Shown one piece after another: positions 1-11,198 of a stretch of DNA of 34,180 nucleotides. The position numbers and the translations under genes are program-made. Under the pieces are notes generated by a model that did not search any database, was not told the origin of the DNA, and worked only from the letters and a program-made list of their open reading frames with translations. Location of the stretch: contig WTHR01000160.1 of NCBI GenBank assembly GCA_011523045.1, forward strand, positions 1-34,180. The letters are read 5' to 3'. The number at the start of each line of letters is the position of its first letter. Within the stretch, counting starts at the first letter, position 1. Source of the stretch: Gammaproteobacteria bacterium. Its GTDB lineage: Bacteria; Pseudomonadota; Gammaproteobacteria; Arenicellales; UBA868.

Positions 1-836
1 CCCTGAAGGGCGTTGTCATGGAGCTGGATGACTGTGCATTTCCGCTGCTTCACGGCATAGTGGCGTCCGATGATCCTGCCGTTGCATTTGCGGATATTGA
101 TTTCGCTATGCTGGTAGGGGCCCGCCCCCGGGGCCCGGGAATGGAGCGCAAGGACCTGCTGACCGAGAATGCCCGAATATTCTCAGTGCAAGGCAAGGCC
201 CTGAATGAGGTCGCCTCTCGAGAGGTCAAGGTGCTGGTCGTCGGAAATCCGGCCAATACCAACGCCTTGATTGCGTCTGCGAACGCGCCGGATATCGACA
301 CCGCCCAATTTACGGCAATGACGCGTTTGGATCACAATCGCGCCATCAGCCAGTTGGCGGACAAAACCGGTTCAGCAACCACCGATATTTCCAGGGTAAC
401 CATCTGGGGCAATCACTCTGCTACCCAGTATCCCGATATCCATCACACCATGATTGGCGGGAAACGTGCGACGGATCTCGTTGATGAGTCGTGGATGAAA
501 GACGATTTTATTCCCACGGTGCAGCAGCGCGGTGCGGCGATTATCAAGGCTCGTGGCGCTTCCAGTGCGGCCTCAGCCGCGGGCGCCGCGATTGATCATA
601 TGCGTACTTGGACCCATGGCACGTCGCAGGATGACTGGGTCAGCATGGCGATTCCATCAACCGGGGATTATGGAATTGAACCGGGACTGATCTATTCTTT
701 CCCCGTGACCTGCACGAACGGCAAGTACTCCGTGGTGCAGGATCTTGAAATCAATGATTTCAGCGAGGAAAGGATGAAGGCCACCGAGGCCGAGCTCCGC
801 GAGGAGCGTGACGGGGTAAAGGATCTTTTGGGTTAA
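1..836 (+). CDS. mdh: Malate dehydrogenase, 5' truncated by window edge
   Basis: Reading frame is open from the window edge ([16 protein letters not shown]...); [22 protein letters not shown] and [12 protein letters not shown] are typical of the MDH family. Confidence 0.95.
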   Translation, partial: LKGVVMELDDCAFPLLHGIVASDDPAVAFADIDFAMLVGARPRGPGMERKDLLTENARIFSVQGKALNEVASREVKVLVVGNPANTNALIASANAPDIDTAQFTAMTRLDHNRAISQLADKTGSATTDISRVTIWGNHSATQYPDIHHTMIGGKRATDLVDESWMKDDFIPTVQQRGAAIIKARGASSAASAAGAAIDHMRTWTHGTSQDDWVSMAIPSTGDYGIEPGLIYSFPVTCTNGKYSVVQDLEINDFSEERMKATEAELREERDGVKDLLG

Positions 837-870
837 GCCCGGAACTTTTTCCATTTCTGGCAGGAGCACA

Positions 871-1659
871 ATGATTCAACTTGCTATCGCTGGCGCCGCG
901 GGCCGAATGGGGCAGAGTCTGATTTCGGCCTGCGAGGCCCATGAATCCTTTGCCCTGGCACATGCTTTCGAGCAGCCCGGACATGAATCGGTCGGCCAGT
1001 CTGCTGGCAGCGGCCAAGCCCCAGTGACTCTGACTGACGGTATTGATGGCCCGTCGTTTGATGTCCTGATCGATTTCACCTCGCCGGCGGCGTCTTTAGC
1101 CAATCTTGCTTTTTGTGCTGAGCAGGGTCGAAAAGCGGTCATCGGGACAACCGGGTTTTCCGATAGTGATAGAGCGCGCATGGCTGAGCTGGCTGAAAAA
1201 ACCGCGGTCGTGTGGGCGCCGAATATGAGTGTAGGGGTCAATATCACCTTGAGACTGTTGGAGCTCGCAGCCAGGGCATTTGGCGACGAGGTTGATGTCG
1301 AGATTATTGAGGCGCACCATCGCCACAAGGTGGACGCGCCTTCCGGTACTGCCCTGAAAATGGGCGAAGTCGTTGCAAAGGTGCTCGACAGAACGCTCGA
1401 CGACCACGGGGTTTTTGCTCGGCAAGGTCATACCGGACCGCGCACGGACAAGGAAATCGGCTTTTCCACTATCCGGGCATCGGATGTGATCGGCGAGCAC
1501 AGCGTGTGGTTTGCCGGAACCAAAGAGCGGGTGGAAATTACCCACAAGGCGTCGGGTCGGGAAATCTATGCCAATGGGGCGCTGCGCTGCGCTCAATGGC
1601 TGATGGAAAAGCCTTCTGGCCTCTTCGATATGCAGGATGTATTGGGATTAAAGTCGTAA
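871..1659 (+). CDS. dapB: 4-hydroxy-tetrahydrodipicolinate reductase
   Basis: N-terminal GAAGRMGQ nucleotide-binding motif; EIIEAHHRHKVDAPSGTAL signature of DapB. Confidence 0.97.
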   Translation: MIQLAIAGAAGRMGQSLISACEAHESFALAHAFEQPGHESVGQSAGSGQAPVTLTDGIDGPSFDVLIDFTSPAASLANLAFCAEQGRKAVIGTTGFSDSDRARMAELAEKTAVVWAPNMSVGVNITLRLLELAARAFGDEVDVEIIEAHHRHKVDAPSGTALKMGEVVAKVLDRTLDDHGVFARQGHTGPRTDKEIGFSTIRASDVIGEHSVWFAGTKERVEITHKASGREIYANGALRCAQWLMEKPSGLFDMQDVLGLKS

Positions 1660-1743
1660 AAGAGACCGTGAACGATTGATGTTTGAGGCGCAAGAAGATA
1701 GACTGCTCTACCCGAGATGAGCGAGCATCTGATTCAGAAAAAA

Positions 1744-1773
1744 GGAGAGACCCGGGGGTCTCTCCTTTTTTTT
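1744..1773 (+). terminator. Intrinsic (Rho-independent) terminator, possibly a carA leader attenuator
   Basis: Perfect stem GGAGAGACCC (1744-1753) / GGGTCTCTCC (1756-1765), followed by 8 T (1766-1773) and preceded by 6 A (1738-1743). Confidence 0.9.
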
Positions 1774-1795
1774 GTCCGCACAAAGGTTTGACCCT

Positions 1796-2941
1796 GTGAT
1801 CCCAGCGATTCTGGCTCTTGAAGATGGAACGGTTTTTCGCGGCCGATCTATCGGTGCGGCCGGTGAGACAGTCGGCGAAGTGGTGTTCAATACGGCGATG
1901 ACGGGCTACCAGGAGATCGTTTCAGATCCCTCATACGCCCGGCAGATAGTTACCTTGACCTGTCCGCATATCGGCAACGTTGGCGCCAATGATGAGGATA
2001 AGGAAGCCGAAGTCGCTTATGCCTGCGGCCTCGTCGTGCGGGATTATCCGACACTGCTCAGCAATTTCCGTTCCCAGGAAAGTCTGAGTGACTTCCTGGT
2101 CCGCCAGAACGTCATTGGAATCAGCGACATCGACACGCGGCAGTTAACCCGGGTGCTGCGCGAAAAGGGCGCACAAAACGGTTGTCTGCAGGCGGGCGAT
2201 ATCGACGAGAACGGAGCCGTTGCCAAGGCGCAGGCCTTTGCCGGCCTTAAGGGGATGGATCTCGCCAAAGCGGTCACTACCCAAAAGCCCTATCTGTGGG
2301 AGGAGGGCAGCTGGGAACTGGAAGGGGGTTTCAGATCTCCGGTTAAGCCTAAATTTCAGGTGGTGGCTTATGATTTCGGGGTCAAGCGGAACATCCTGCG
2401 TTTGCTGGTTGATCGGGGATGCTCGGTCGAGGTGGTGCCGGCAGAAACCCCTGCAGAAGCCGTGCTGGCGAAAAATCCTGACGGCGTCTTTCTGTCGAAC
2501 GGACCAGGAGACCCTGAGCCCTGCACCTACGCTGTTGAGGCAATTCAGGAGATTCTCAAGACCCGGGTGCCCGTATTCGGCATCTGCCTTGGACACCAAT
2601 TGCTTGGACTCGCCGCGGGCGCAAAAACACTCAAGATGAAATTCGGGCATCACGGCGCGAATCATCCCGTGGTGGATCTCGCGACCAGTCAGGTCATGAT
2701 CACCAGCCAGAATCACGGATTTGCGGTCGATCCGGATTCATTGCCCCAGGGCGTTTCGGTAACGCACCGCTCGCTGTTCGACCAGTCCATTCAGGGGATC
2801 GCACTACGCGATGCGCCGGCGTTTTCTTTCCAGGGCCACCCTGAAGCCAGCCCCGGCCCCCATGACATCGTTTCGCTTTTTGATCAGTTTGTCGAACTGA
2901 TGGCGAAATCAAAGAATTCAGGTCATGCCAAAACGAACTGA
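1796..2941 (+). CDS. carA: Carbamoyl-phosphate synthase small subunit (likely GTG start at 1796 rather than TTG at 1772)
   Basis: [19 protein letters not shown]...[11 protein letters not shown]; GATase class I motif [13 protein letters not shown]. The 1772 TTG of the ORF track lies in the terminator U-tract; GTG 1796 matches usual CarA N-termini and has AAAGG upstream. Confidence 0.95.
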   Translation: MIPAILALEDGTVFRGRSIGAAGETVGEVVFNTAMTGYQEIVSDPSYARQIVTLTCPHIGNVGANDEDKEAEVAYACGLVVRDYPTLLSNFRSQESLSDFLVRQNVIGISDIDTRQLTRVLREKGAQNGCLQAGDIDENGAVAKAQAFAGLKGMDLAKAVTTQKPYLWEEGSWELEGGFRSPVKPKFQVVAYDFGVKRNILRLLVDRGCSVEVVPAETPAEAVLAKNPDGVFLSNGPGDPEPCTYAVEAIQEILKTRVPVFGICLGHQLLGLAAGAKTLKMKFGHHGANHPVVDLATSQVMITSQNHGFAVDPDSLPQGVSVTHRSLFDQSIQGIALRDAPAFSFQGHPEASPGPHDIVSLFDQFVELMAKSKNSGHAKTN

Positions 2942-5900
2942 CATCTCTTCAGTGCTGGTGATCGGTGCGGGCCCGATTGTCATTGGGCAAGCCTGTGAAT
3001 TCGACTACTCGGGAGTGCAGGCCTGTAAGGCCCTTCGGGAGGAGGGTTATCGGGTCATTCTGGTGAACTCCAATCCCGCAACGATCATGACTGATCCCGA
3101 GTTCGCAGATGCCACCTACATTGAGCCGATTACCTGGGAGGCGGTTGCGCTCATTATCGAAAAAGAGCGTCCCGACGTATTGTTGCCCACGATGGGCGGT
3201 CAGACGGCTTTGAACTGCTCTTTGGACCTGGTGCGTCACGGGGTGCTGGAGAAATTCGGTGTTGAGATGATCGGGGCAACCCAGGATGCAATCGACAAAG
3301 CCGAGGATCGCGAGCGGTTCCGGGATGCCATGCAGGCGATTGGTCTTGATGTCGTTACAGGTGACCTCGCCCATTCAATGGAAGAGGCGGCCGCCGTCCT
3401 GGAGCGGATTGGCTTCCCGGCCATTATTCGACCCTCCTTTACCCTTGGCGGCAGCGGCGGCGGAATTGCCTACAACACTGAGGAGTATGAGGCGATATGC
3501 CGCCGTGGGCTGGATGCGTCACCCACCAACGAACTGCTCATTGAGGAATGCATTCTCGGTTGGAAAGAGTTCGAGATGGAAGTGGTGCGGGACCGGCGTG
3601 ACAACTGCATTATTGTCTGCTCGATCGAGAATTTCGATGCGATGGGTGTTCATACCGGAGATTCCATTACGGTCGCGCCGGCGCTGACGCTCACCGACAA
3701 GGAATACCAGATCATGCGCAACGCGAGCATCGCCGTATTGCGTGAGATCGGGGTAGATACCGGTGGATCCAATGTGCAGTTTGCTATCGATCCCGCGAGC
3801 GGCCGCATGGTGGTGATTGAAATGAATCCCCGGGTGTCACGCTCTTCTGCACTTGCGTCCAAGGCGACCGGGTTCCCGATCGCTAAAGTCGCGGCAAAAC
3901 TTGCGGTCGGATATACCCTGGATGAGCTGGAAAATGACATCACGGGCGGTGCAACGCCGGCTTCATTCGAGCCCTCCATCGACTATGTTGTGACGAAGAT
4001 CCCCCGCTTTGACTTTGAGAAGTTTCCCCAGGCGGATCCGACGCTGACGACGCAGATGAAGTCGGTGGGTGAGGCGATGGCTATCGGGCGAACCTTCAAG
4101 GAGTCGTTCCAAAAGGCGCTGAGAAGTCTTGAGATCGGCAGTCTCGGCCTTGAGCCCCTATGGGATCCCACCGCGGATAATCATGATTTGGCTCGGGTCC
4201 TTAGAGTGCCGGGTGCGCGTCGCGCCTGGTATATCGCTGATGCGTTTCGCCAGGGCCTTGGATTGGATGAGGTCCAGACGCTCACAGGAATCGACCCTTG
4301 GTTTCTTTCGCAGATTGCCGAGTTGGTGGCATCGGAGGCCGAGGTCAGCGAGTTGTCTTTGTCGAAAGTCAGCGCCCCAGATCTGCGGCGTTTCAAGCGG
4401 GAGGGTTTTTCAGATGCACGCCTTGCCGATTTGATGCGTGTCAGCGAATCAGAAGTGCGTGCACGCCGCCATGAGCTCGGTGTCAGGCCAGTCTATAAGC
4501 GTGTGGATTCGTGCGCAGGCGAGTTTTCCACCCCTACTGCCTATCTCTATTCCACCTATGAAGACGAGTGCGAATCGCATCCGGAAGCCAAAGCCAAGGT
4601 TATGGTTTTGGGTGGCGGGCCAAACCGCATTGGCCAGGGAATCGAGTTTGACTACTGCTGCGTCCACGCGGCGATGGCGTTGCGTGAGGATGGCTACCAG
4701 ACCATCATGGTCAACTGCAATCCCGAGACTGTCTCAACGGATTACGACACTTCGGATCGGCTGTATTTTGAACCGCTGACGCTCGAAGATGTCCTTGAGA
4801 TTTGCTCGGTCGAGAATCCCTCTGGAGTGATTGTCCAGTATGGCGGGCAGACTCCCCTAAAACTGTCCCGAGGCCTTGCGCAGGCGGGAGTGCCTATCTT
4901 CGGGACCTCGCCTGACTCAATTCATCAGGCGGAAGATCGGGAGCACTTCCAGGAGTTGATTTCCCAGCTTGGCCTGCTGCAGCCGGAGAACCGTACAGCG
5001 ACCACCGAGGAGCAGGCGCTTGAGCGGGCTGGGGAAATCGGATACCCGCTTGTCGTTCGGCCGTCCTATGTGCTGGGTGGGCGCGCCATGGAGATTGTGC
5101 ACGGGCCGGAAGAACTCTCCCGCTATCTGCGTGACGCCTTCAAGGTATCCAATGAATCCCCAATTTTGCTCGATCGCTTTTTGAACGATGCGGTTGAGGT
5201 CGATGTGGATGCCATCTGCGATGGGAGCGAGGTGGTGATCGGCGGAATCATGGAGCATATCGAAGAAGCCGGGGTTCATTCGGGGGACTCAGCCTGTGTG
5301 CTGCCCCCGTTCGCTTTGAGCGACAAGATTCAAAGCCGCCTGGAGCAGCAGACCACCGAGATGGCCCTGGCGCTTGAGGTCCGTGGCCTGATGAACGTCC
5401 AGTTCGCAGTTAAAGGCAGGGATGTCTATGTCCTGGAGGTGAATCCTCGTGCATCACGTACTGTGCCTTTTGTCTCCAAGGCAACGACCCGTCCCTTGGC
5501 CAAGATCGGGGCGCGGGTCATGTCCGGGGTGTCTTTGGCGGATCAGGGGGTTCATGGCACGATCCGGCCAGACTATTTTTCCGTCAAGGAGGCTGTGTTC
5601 CCGTTCATCAAGTTCCCCGGAGTGGATCCCTTACTTGGCCCGGAAATGAAAAGCACAGGAGAAGTCATGGGTATCGGCATGACCTTCGGTGAAGCGTACC
5701 GCAAGGCGCAGCGAGCCACAGGGCTCCTCATCCCCGCTTCGGGAACCGCGCTCATCAGTGTCCGGACTGCAGATCAGGGGTCTGTGATCGACATCGCACG
5801 GTATCTGAGCGACAATGGCTTTTCACTTGAGGCGACCGAAGGCACGGCCCATGCGCTCAGTAGAGCAGGTCTTAAGGCTCGTATCGTAAACAAGGTGAGC

Positions 5901-6140
5901 GAGGGACGGCCTCACGTGGTAGACAACATAAAGAACGGTGAGTATGACCTTATCGTGAACACGACAGCGAGTCAGCACAGTCGGCAGGATTCAGAAACCA
6001 TCCGTCGACAGGCGTTGACGCACAAAGTAACCTACTTCACTACGTTGGCTGCAGCCCGGGCCGCATGCGAGGCCCATCGTGCGGGAAATGATCACAGTGT
6101 TAATCGATTGCAGACCCTTCATGAGACCGTAAGACAGTGA
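2925..6140 (+). CDS. carB: Carbamoyl-phosphate synthase large subunit
   Basis: 1071 aa; [21 protein letters not shown] and the duplicated ATP-grasp domains ([20 protein letters not shown]). Overlaps the carA 3' end by 17 nt. Confidence 0.98.
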   Translation: MPKRTDISSVLVIGAGPIVIGQACEFDYSGVQACKALREEGYRVILVNSNPATIMTDPEFADATYIEPITWEAVALIIEKERPDVLLPTMGGQTALNCSLDLVRHGVLEKFGVEMIGATQDAIDKAEDRERFRDAMQAIGLDVVTGDLAHSMEEAAAVLERIGFPAIIRPSFTLGGSGGGIAYNTEEYEAICRRGLDASPTNELLIEECILGWKEFEMEVVRDRRDNCIIVCSIENFDAMGVHTGDSITVAPALTLTDKEYQIMRNASIAVLREIGVDTGGSNVQFAIDPASGRMVVIEMNPRVSRSSALASKATGFPIAKVAAKLAVGYTLDELENDITGGATPASFEPSIDYVVTKIPRFDFEKFPQADPTLTTQMKSVGEAMAIGRTFKESFQKALRSLEIGSLGLEPLWDPTADNHDLARVLRVPGARRAWYIADAFRQGLGLDEVQTLTGIDPWFLSQIAELVASEAEVSELSLSKVSAPDLRRFKREGFSDARLADLMRVSESEVRARRHELGVRPVYKRVDSCAGEFSTPTAYLYSTYEDECESHPEAKAKVMVLGGGPNRIGQGIEFDYCCVHAAMALREDGYQTIMVNCNPETVSTDYDTSDRLYFEPLTLEDVLEICSVENPSGVIVQYGGQTPLKLSRGLAQAGVPIFGTSPDSIHQAEDREHFQELISQLGLLQPENRTATTEEQALERAGEIGYPLVVRPSYVLGGRAMEIVHGPEELSRYLRDAFKVSNESPILLDRFLNDAVEVDVDAICDGSEVVIGGIMEHIEEAGVHSGDSACVLPPFALSDKIQSRLEQQTTEMALALEVRGLMNVQFAVKGRDVYVLEVNPRASRTVPFVSKATTRPLAKIGARVMSGVSLADQGVHGTIRPDYFSVKEAVFPFIKFPGVDPLLGPEMKSTGEVMGIGMTFGEAYRKAQRATGLLIPASGTALISVRTADQGSVIDIARYLSDNGFSLEATEGTAHALSRAGLKARIVNKVSEGRPHVVDNIKNGEYDLIVNTTASQHSRQDSETIRRQALTHKVTYFTTLAAARAACEAHRAGNDHSVNRLQTLHETVRQ

Positions 6141-6619
6141 GAGTACTGCTAACAGTTGAAGGGGAGGCGCGCCTCCGCGAGGAGTTGCAGCGGCTTAAAC
6201 GTGTGGATCGTCCGGCGGTGATCGAGGCGATTGCCGAAGCGCGGGCGCATGGGGATCTTTCTGAGAATGCCGAGTACCATGCAGCCCGTGAGCAACAGGG
6301 CTTTATCGAAGGCCGTATTGCAGATCTGGACGCCAAACTGGCGGTGGCCGAAGTCATCGATCCTGAGCGACTCAATGCGGGAGGCAAGATTGTGTTTGGC
6401 GCATGGGTGGATCTGTGGGAAGAAGAAGGCAATCGTGAGGTGACGTACCGGATCGTGGGTGAACTTGAAGCCAATATCGATGAAGGCATGATTTCACATA
6501 GTTCTCCGATTGCCAAAGCCCTCATTGGCAAGCGACAAGACGATGAGATTGAGTTTCAGGCGCCCGGCGGGATGCGGCGTTACGAAGTGCTGGCGGTAAG
6601 GTACAGTCCAGGCCCTTAG
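6137..6619 (+). CDS. greA: Transcription elongation factor GreA (GTG start, GTGA overlap with carB)
   Basis: [28 protein letters not shown] is the GreA N-terminal signature; C-terminal FKBP-like domain [20 protein letters not shown]. Confidence 0.97.
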   Translation: MRVLLTVEGEARLREELQRLKRVDRPAVIEAIAEARAHGDLSENAEYHAAREQQGFIEGRIADLDAKLAVAEVIDPERLNAGGKIVFGAWVDLWEEEGNREVTYRIVGELEANIDEGMISHSSPIAKALIGKRQDDEIEFQAPGGMRRYEVLAVRYSPGP

Positions 6620-6662
6620 GCCGATCCCCTCTAGGGAAATAGTCCGGGAAGAAACAGTCCTC

Positions 6663-8090
6663 TCAGTCGTGCCCCGGCGTTTTGGCCGTTGTTTCCTCAG
6701 AGTCGGGTGCTGCCTCAGCTTCTGATGAATCGTGCGCGACGTCCCCGTCGTCATCCGCTGCGCCCGAGCGGCCCAGCCAGAAAGAAAACGATTTATTCGG
6801 CGCTGCTTCCGGAGCAGGTGTTTCGAGGATATCTGGACCATCGTCGTAGTACTCGTCCACTTCGGCCCGGGGGTCAAGATCGCCGATGGCGCTGGGCGTT
6901 TCAGGTTGGAGGATATAGGGTTCTTTTTCGACCACCGGAGCCCATTGTCGAACACGGCTTCGCCAGGCAATGAATCCGACGAGCAGTACCGCGGCACCCA
7001 TAGCGAACATGAACATGCCCTGGGGCCCCGCAAAGCGCATTGCCGCCGAAGCGGCCAGCGGCCCAACCACCGCACCGACGCCAAATACCAGCACGAAGCC
7101 GCCGCTAGCCGCCACCACATCACCTGGGTCGAGATAGTCATTTGCGTAAGCAATACTCAGCGGATACAGCGTAGAGCTCAGGCCAAAAAAGACTGCTGCG
7201 CTGACCGGTAGCGTCCAGGACGGCATCATGCTGCTCAGCACCAGCATCAGCGCAGGAATACCTAAGCAGGCTGCCACACCAAAGAGCACGAGTCGCCGAT
7301 CCTGACGGTCCGACAGTCGCCCAATCGGTATCTGCAGAAGCATGCCGCCCAGAAGACCTGCCGTCATGAAGCCAGAGATCTGTGCCACCGTCAGGCCAAG
7401 TTCTTGGGCATAGACGGGACCCAGACCCCACCAACTCGAGGAGATGAGTCCGGCAACGAGGCAACCTACAACAGCGGTCGGCGAGACCGAAAAAAGCGTC
7501 CGGATATTGAGAAGGGGTTTATCTACTGGATCTGGATGGGTGGCTTTGGTCAGCGAAACGGGCACGAGAGACAAAACCAGGACAATGCCCACCAGCAGGA
7601 ATAGCCCGAAACTTGCCGGGTCGCCAAACTTGATTGCTTGCTGGCCAACGGCAGAGGCCATGTAGCCGATCATGATGTAGATGGACAGCAGAATGCCGCG
7701 GCTGTTGTTGGTGGCGCGGTTATTGAGCCAGCTTTCGACCACGACAAAAAGCCCCGCACTGGCCGCACCCATAATGGCCCGGAGGACGACCCAAGCCCAG
7801 GGATCCTGGAAAATAAGCACCATCATGGCCGAGGCCGCTGCGATCGCCGAAAGTGCGGCGAAGGTGCGGATATGACCGATTCGGTTAATGAGCGGCCCGG
7901 ACCGGAAGGTGCCTAGCGCAAAGCCGAAGAAGTATCCCGAGGCCATCAACCCAACCATCTCATTGGGATAATTCTCGATGTTGGCACGTAGCGCCAGCAG
8001 CGTAGAGAACATGCTGTTCCCGAACATCAGCAGCGTCACTGAGATCATCAGTGCAGAGAGGGTGCGCAGGACGGAAAGAGCGAATCGCAC
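6663..8090 (-). CDS. MFS transporter (YcaD-like) with acidic low-complexity C-terminal tail
   Basis: Multiple hydrophobic segments; MASGYFFGFALGTFRSGPLINRIGHIRTFAAL resembles the MFS loop 2-3; tail rich in D/E/A/P. Confidence 0.88.
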   Translation of the reverse strand: MRFALSVLRTLSALMISVTLLMFGNSMFSTLLALRANIENYPNEMVGLMASGYFFGFALGTFRSGPLINRIGHIRTFAALSAIAAASAMMVLIFQDPWAWVVLRAIMGAASAGLFVVVESWLNNRATNNSRGILLSIYIMIGYMASAVGQQAIKFGDPASFGLFLLVGIVLVLSLVPVSLTKATHPDPVDKPLLNIRTLFSVSPTAVVGCLVAGLISSSWWGLGPVYAQELGLTVAQISGFMTAGLLGGMLLQIPIGRLSDRQDRRLVLFGVAACLGIPALMLVLSSMMPSWTLPVSAAVFFGLSSTLYPLSIAYANDYLDPGDVVAASGGFVLVFGVGAVVGPLAASAAMRFAGPQGMFMFAMGAAVLLVGFIAWRSRVRQWAPVVEKEPYILQPETPSAIGDLDPRAEVDEYYDDGPDILETPAPEAAPNKSFSFWLGRSGAADDDGDVAHDSSEAEAAPDSEETTAKTPGHD

Positions 8091-8353
8091 AGGAATGCCC
8101 TGGAGATCGGTGGTAACGGGCGCGAAGTCTACGCCCGAATACTCTCAAAGAGAAGTGCTAAATCACCGAAAAGTCGGCCAAAGAAAAAATTTTTTAAAGG
8201 ACTGCCCCAAAGGAGTCTGGCAGTTGGTTCGTTCTCATCCTGCGAGCCGGCAGCACGATCTAGGCCGTCACTGGTTCAGGCTTGGGGATAGGTCGGTTAA
8301 TATCGCATTTACACCTATACCGCCGTTTCGACTGCGCCTTATCGTTTCTGACC

Positions 8354-10261
8354 ATGTTCCTGGTTCGTCTTGACGATGTCAGCCTCGCTTTTGGCCCCCG
8401 CAAGCTTTTGCGTGGCGCAGAGCTTTCTATTGAACCGGCAGAACGGGTTTGCCTTGTGGGCCGTAATGGTGCAGGCAAGACCTCCGTGCTGCGTCTGGTC
8501 ACTGGAACGCAGGAGCCGGATGAGGGTGAGGTCCGCCGCCATGGAGATCTTTGTATCACAGAGCTCGAGCAGGTGTTGCCGGGTGATGAGGATCAAAAGG
8601 TGGGCGATTTTGTGGCGGAAGGCCTGGCTGACATCATCCAGATGACGAATCAGTATCGTGAGCAGGCAGGTGCTGATCTCGATGCAGCCGGGCTCAAGGC
8701 GCTTCAGGATCTGCATAGTCATATTGATGCGCATGGCGGGTGGCACCCTCAGCAACAGGTCGAAAGTATCTGCACCGAAATGGGTTTGGATCCGGAGCAG
8801 CCGCTCAAAGCCCTGTCAGGGGGCTGGCGGCGGCGGGCGGCCCTGGCCCGGTCTCTTGCTCCTCGCCCTGATCTGTTGTTGCTGGATGAGCCAACCAATC
8901 ATCTGGATTTTGAGGCGATTAGCTGGTTGGAGAGTCGTCTCGCGGCCTTCTCCGGGGCGGTGCTGTTTATCACGCACGATCGGGCATTTCTTCAGCGCCT
9001 CGCCACCAGGATCGTTGAAATTGACCGCGGCAAATTACGCAGTTGGCCGGGCGATTATGGTGACTTTCTGCGCCGTCGGGCGGAGGCCCTGGCGGCAGAG
9101 CGTCAGGCGAACTCAGAGTTCGACCGCAAGTTGGCTGAAGAAGAGGTCTGGATACGCCAGGGCATCAAAGCGCGGCGCACAAGAAATGAGGGACGGGTTA
9201 GAGCGCTTGAGGCGATGCGTGAAGTACGCGCACAGCGGGTGAATCCTGATGCCAGAGCGAGAGTGCACATAGAGGAGGCGGATCAGTCGGGCCGTAAGGT
9301 CCTGGACGCAAGAGGGCTTAGCTTCGGGTATGGCGACTCGATGCTGATCCAGGATTTCTCTTTGCGGATTCGGCGTGGTGACCGGATAGGTCTTGTTGGA
9401 AACAATGGCGTCGGAAAGAGTACGTTGCTGAGGCTGTTCCTGGGAGAAATTGAGCCAAAGGTGGGCTCGATCAAGTGGGGTGTCAACATCCAGCTCGGTT
9501 ATTTTGATCAGCACCGGCGGGAGCTTGACCAGGACAAAACGGTCGCGCAGATAGTGGGAGACGGAAGGGAGTACGTCACGCTGAATGGCAAACCTCGTCA
9601 TGTCGTGGGCTATCTGCGTGGCTTCCTTTTTAGTGCCAAACGTGCATTGACACCGATCCGGGCGCTGTCTGGCGGTGAGAGAAATCGTGTAATTCTGGCT
9701 CGTCTCTTTACCCAGCCCGCCAACTTTTTAATCCTGGATGAGCCCACCAACGATCTTGATGTCGAGACTCTGGAAGTGTTGGAGGAAAAACTTTCAGAGT
9801 ACGCCGGCACCCTGATGGTGGTCAGCCATGATCGCGCGTTTCTCGATAACACCGTGACCAGTATTCTGGCCTTTGAAGCAGATGGGTCGATTCGGCCCTA
9901 TGTCGGCAACTACAGCGACTGGATGAAACGGGGTCGATTACTTGCATCGGGAGAGGCCAAAAGAACCCAAGGAAGGTCGACTGACTCCGAGTCATCTCAA
10001 ACGATACGCCCGGCATCGGCTCGCAAGTTATCGTATAAACTGCAGCGCGAGCTCGACGACCTTCCCAGCGTGATTGAGTCGGTCGAAACGCAGTTAGAAC
10101 AAGTCAGGAACCAAACGTTGGATTCTGACTTTTATCAGAGAGATTACAGTGAGACCCAGCCCGTGCTCGACCAACTGGCAGATCTGGAGCGGGAGTTGGA
10201 GCAACACCTTGAGCGTTGGAGTGAGCTCGAAGAAATGAACGCCGGACTAAAGCAAAATTAA
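8354..10261 (+). CDS. uup: ABC-F family ATP-binding protein, Uup-like (likely ATG at 8354)
   Basis: Two ABC domains (GRNGAGKTS / LSGGWRRRAALARSL / LLLLDEPTNHLD; GNNGVGKST / LSGGERNRVILARL / LILDEPTNDLD), no TM segments, C-terminal coiled coil. Homology begins at MFLVRLDDVSLAFG. Confidence 0.92.
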   Translation: MFLVRLDDVSLAFGPRKLLRGAELSIEPAERVCLVGRNGAGKTSVLRLVTGTQEPDEGEVRRHGDLCITELEQVLPGDEDQKVGDFVAEGLADIIQMTNQYREQAGADLDAAGLKALQDLHSHIDAHGGWHPQQQVESICTEMGLDPEQPLKALSGGWRRRAALARSLAPRPDLLLLDEPTNHLDFEAISWLESRLAAFSGAVLFITHDRAFLQRLATRIVEIDRGKLRSWPGDYGDFLRRRAEALAAERQANSEFDRKLAEEEVWIRQGIKARRTRNEGRVRALEAMREVRAQRVNPDARARVHIEEADQSGRKVLDARGLSFGYGDSMLIQDFSLRIRRGDRIGLVGNNGVGKSTLLRLFLGEIEPKVGSIKWGVNIQLGYFDQHRRELDQDKTVAQIVGDGREYVTLNGKPRHVVGYLRGFLFSAKRALTPIRALSGGERNRVILARLFTQPANFLILDEPTNDLDVETLEVLEEKLSEYAGTLMVVSHDRAFLDNTVTSILAFEADGSIRPYVGNYSDWMKRGRLLASGEAKRTQGRSTDSESSQTIRPASARKLSYKLQRELDDLPSVIESVETQLEQVRNQTLDSDFYQRDYSETQPVLDQLADLERELEQHLERWSELEEMNAGLKQN

Positions 10262-11190
10262 TGACGCGCAACTTTCCGGTTCTCTGGAGTCGTCCAATTG
10301 TCTTGCTCACGCTCTCGACAATATTCTGGGGCGGCAATGCGGTGGCCGGCAGATTCGCCGTAGGCCACATTTCGCCATTTCTCCTGACGCATCTTAGGTG
10401 GTTTATCCTGGCGGTCTTTCTTTTGGTGCTATTTCGAAAACGCTTGCAGGAAGCGAAAGAGTTATTTTGCGCAGGCTGGATAGGCTTTGTACTAGGAGGA
10501 ATGGCTTTAGGCGGTTTCAATATGTTCTTCTATATTGCAGCCCACCATACAAGCGCGATTAATCTCGGGATCCTCCAAGGCTCAATCCCGATTATCGTGA
10601 TTGCCGGATCGTTTTTCTTTTTCAAAGAGCAAATTCGATCTTTGCAAGGACTAGGCATTCTGATTGGGCTTACTGGTGTCTTGGTGCTTGCGTCCGGGGG
10701 ACAGTTACATCGGTTGGTTGGCGTTGAGTTCAACATTGGTGATCTATATATGCTGATCGGGTGTGGGTTGTTTGCTGGCTACACCTTAGGACTGCGAAAG
10801 TCTCCCGATGGTGATCAGATCATTGGATTATTGCTTTTTTCCATCACGGCCCAAATTGTGACGGTAATCGGATTGGCTTATGAATTCAATGCAGGCGCCT
10901 TGTTCTGGCCCTCTACTGAGGGATGGTTGATCGTATTCTTCGTTACAGTTTTCCCGTCCTTTCTGGCCCATCTTTTTTATATGCGGAGTGTTCAACTCAT
11001 CGGCGTTGAGATCTGCGGGTTGTTTCTTAACCTTGTTCCAATCTCAGCCTCCTTTTTGGCTGTAACACTGTTGTCGGAAAAATTTGGCGTATTCCATGCC
11101 GTGTCATTGATACTGGTCATTTTGGGTCTTTGGCTTGCCCAGAAACCAGCTATGGGTGCTTCCGGTCGCGATCATCCATCTTCTTCTTGA
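10261..11190 (+). CDS. EamA/DMT-family transporter
   Basis: 10-TM-type hydrophobic pattern; STIFWGGNAVAGRFAVGHISP near the N-terminus; TAATG overlap with the ABC-F gene. Confidence 0.88.
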   Translation: MTRNFPVLWSRPIVLLTLSTIFWGGNAVAGRFAVGHISPFLLTHLRWFILAVFLLVLFRKRLQEAKELFCAGWIGFVLGGMALGGFNMFFYIAAHHTSAINLGILQGSIPIIVIAGSFFFFKEQIRSLQGLGILIGLTGVLVLASGGQLHRLVGVEFNIGDLYMLIGCGLFAGYTLGLRKSPDGDQIIGLLLFSITAQIVTVIGLAYEFNAGALFWPSTEGWLIVFFVTVFPSFLAHLFYMRSVQLIGVEICGLFLNLVPISASFLAVTLLSEKFGVFHAVSLILVILGLWLAQKPAMGASGRDHPSSS

Positions 11191-11198
11191 ACTGCATC

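Noticed and set aside
1772-1795. TTG start for carA given by the ORF track
   Set aside because: It lies in the terminator U-tract and adds residues not expected for CarA; GTG at 1796 fits better.
2144-2716. Long antisense ORFs over housekeeping genes (e.g. 2144-2716, 876-1328, 1096-1596, 6494-7153, 32982-33515)
   Set aside because: Shadow ORFs opposite well-supported coding genes, with no recognisable domains.
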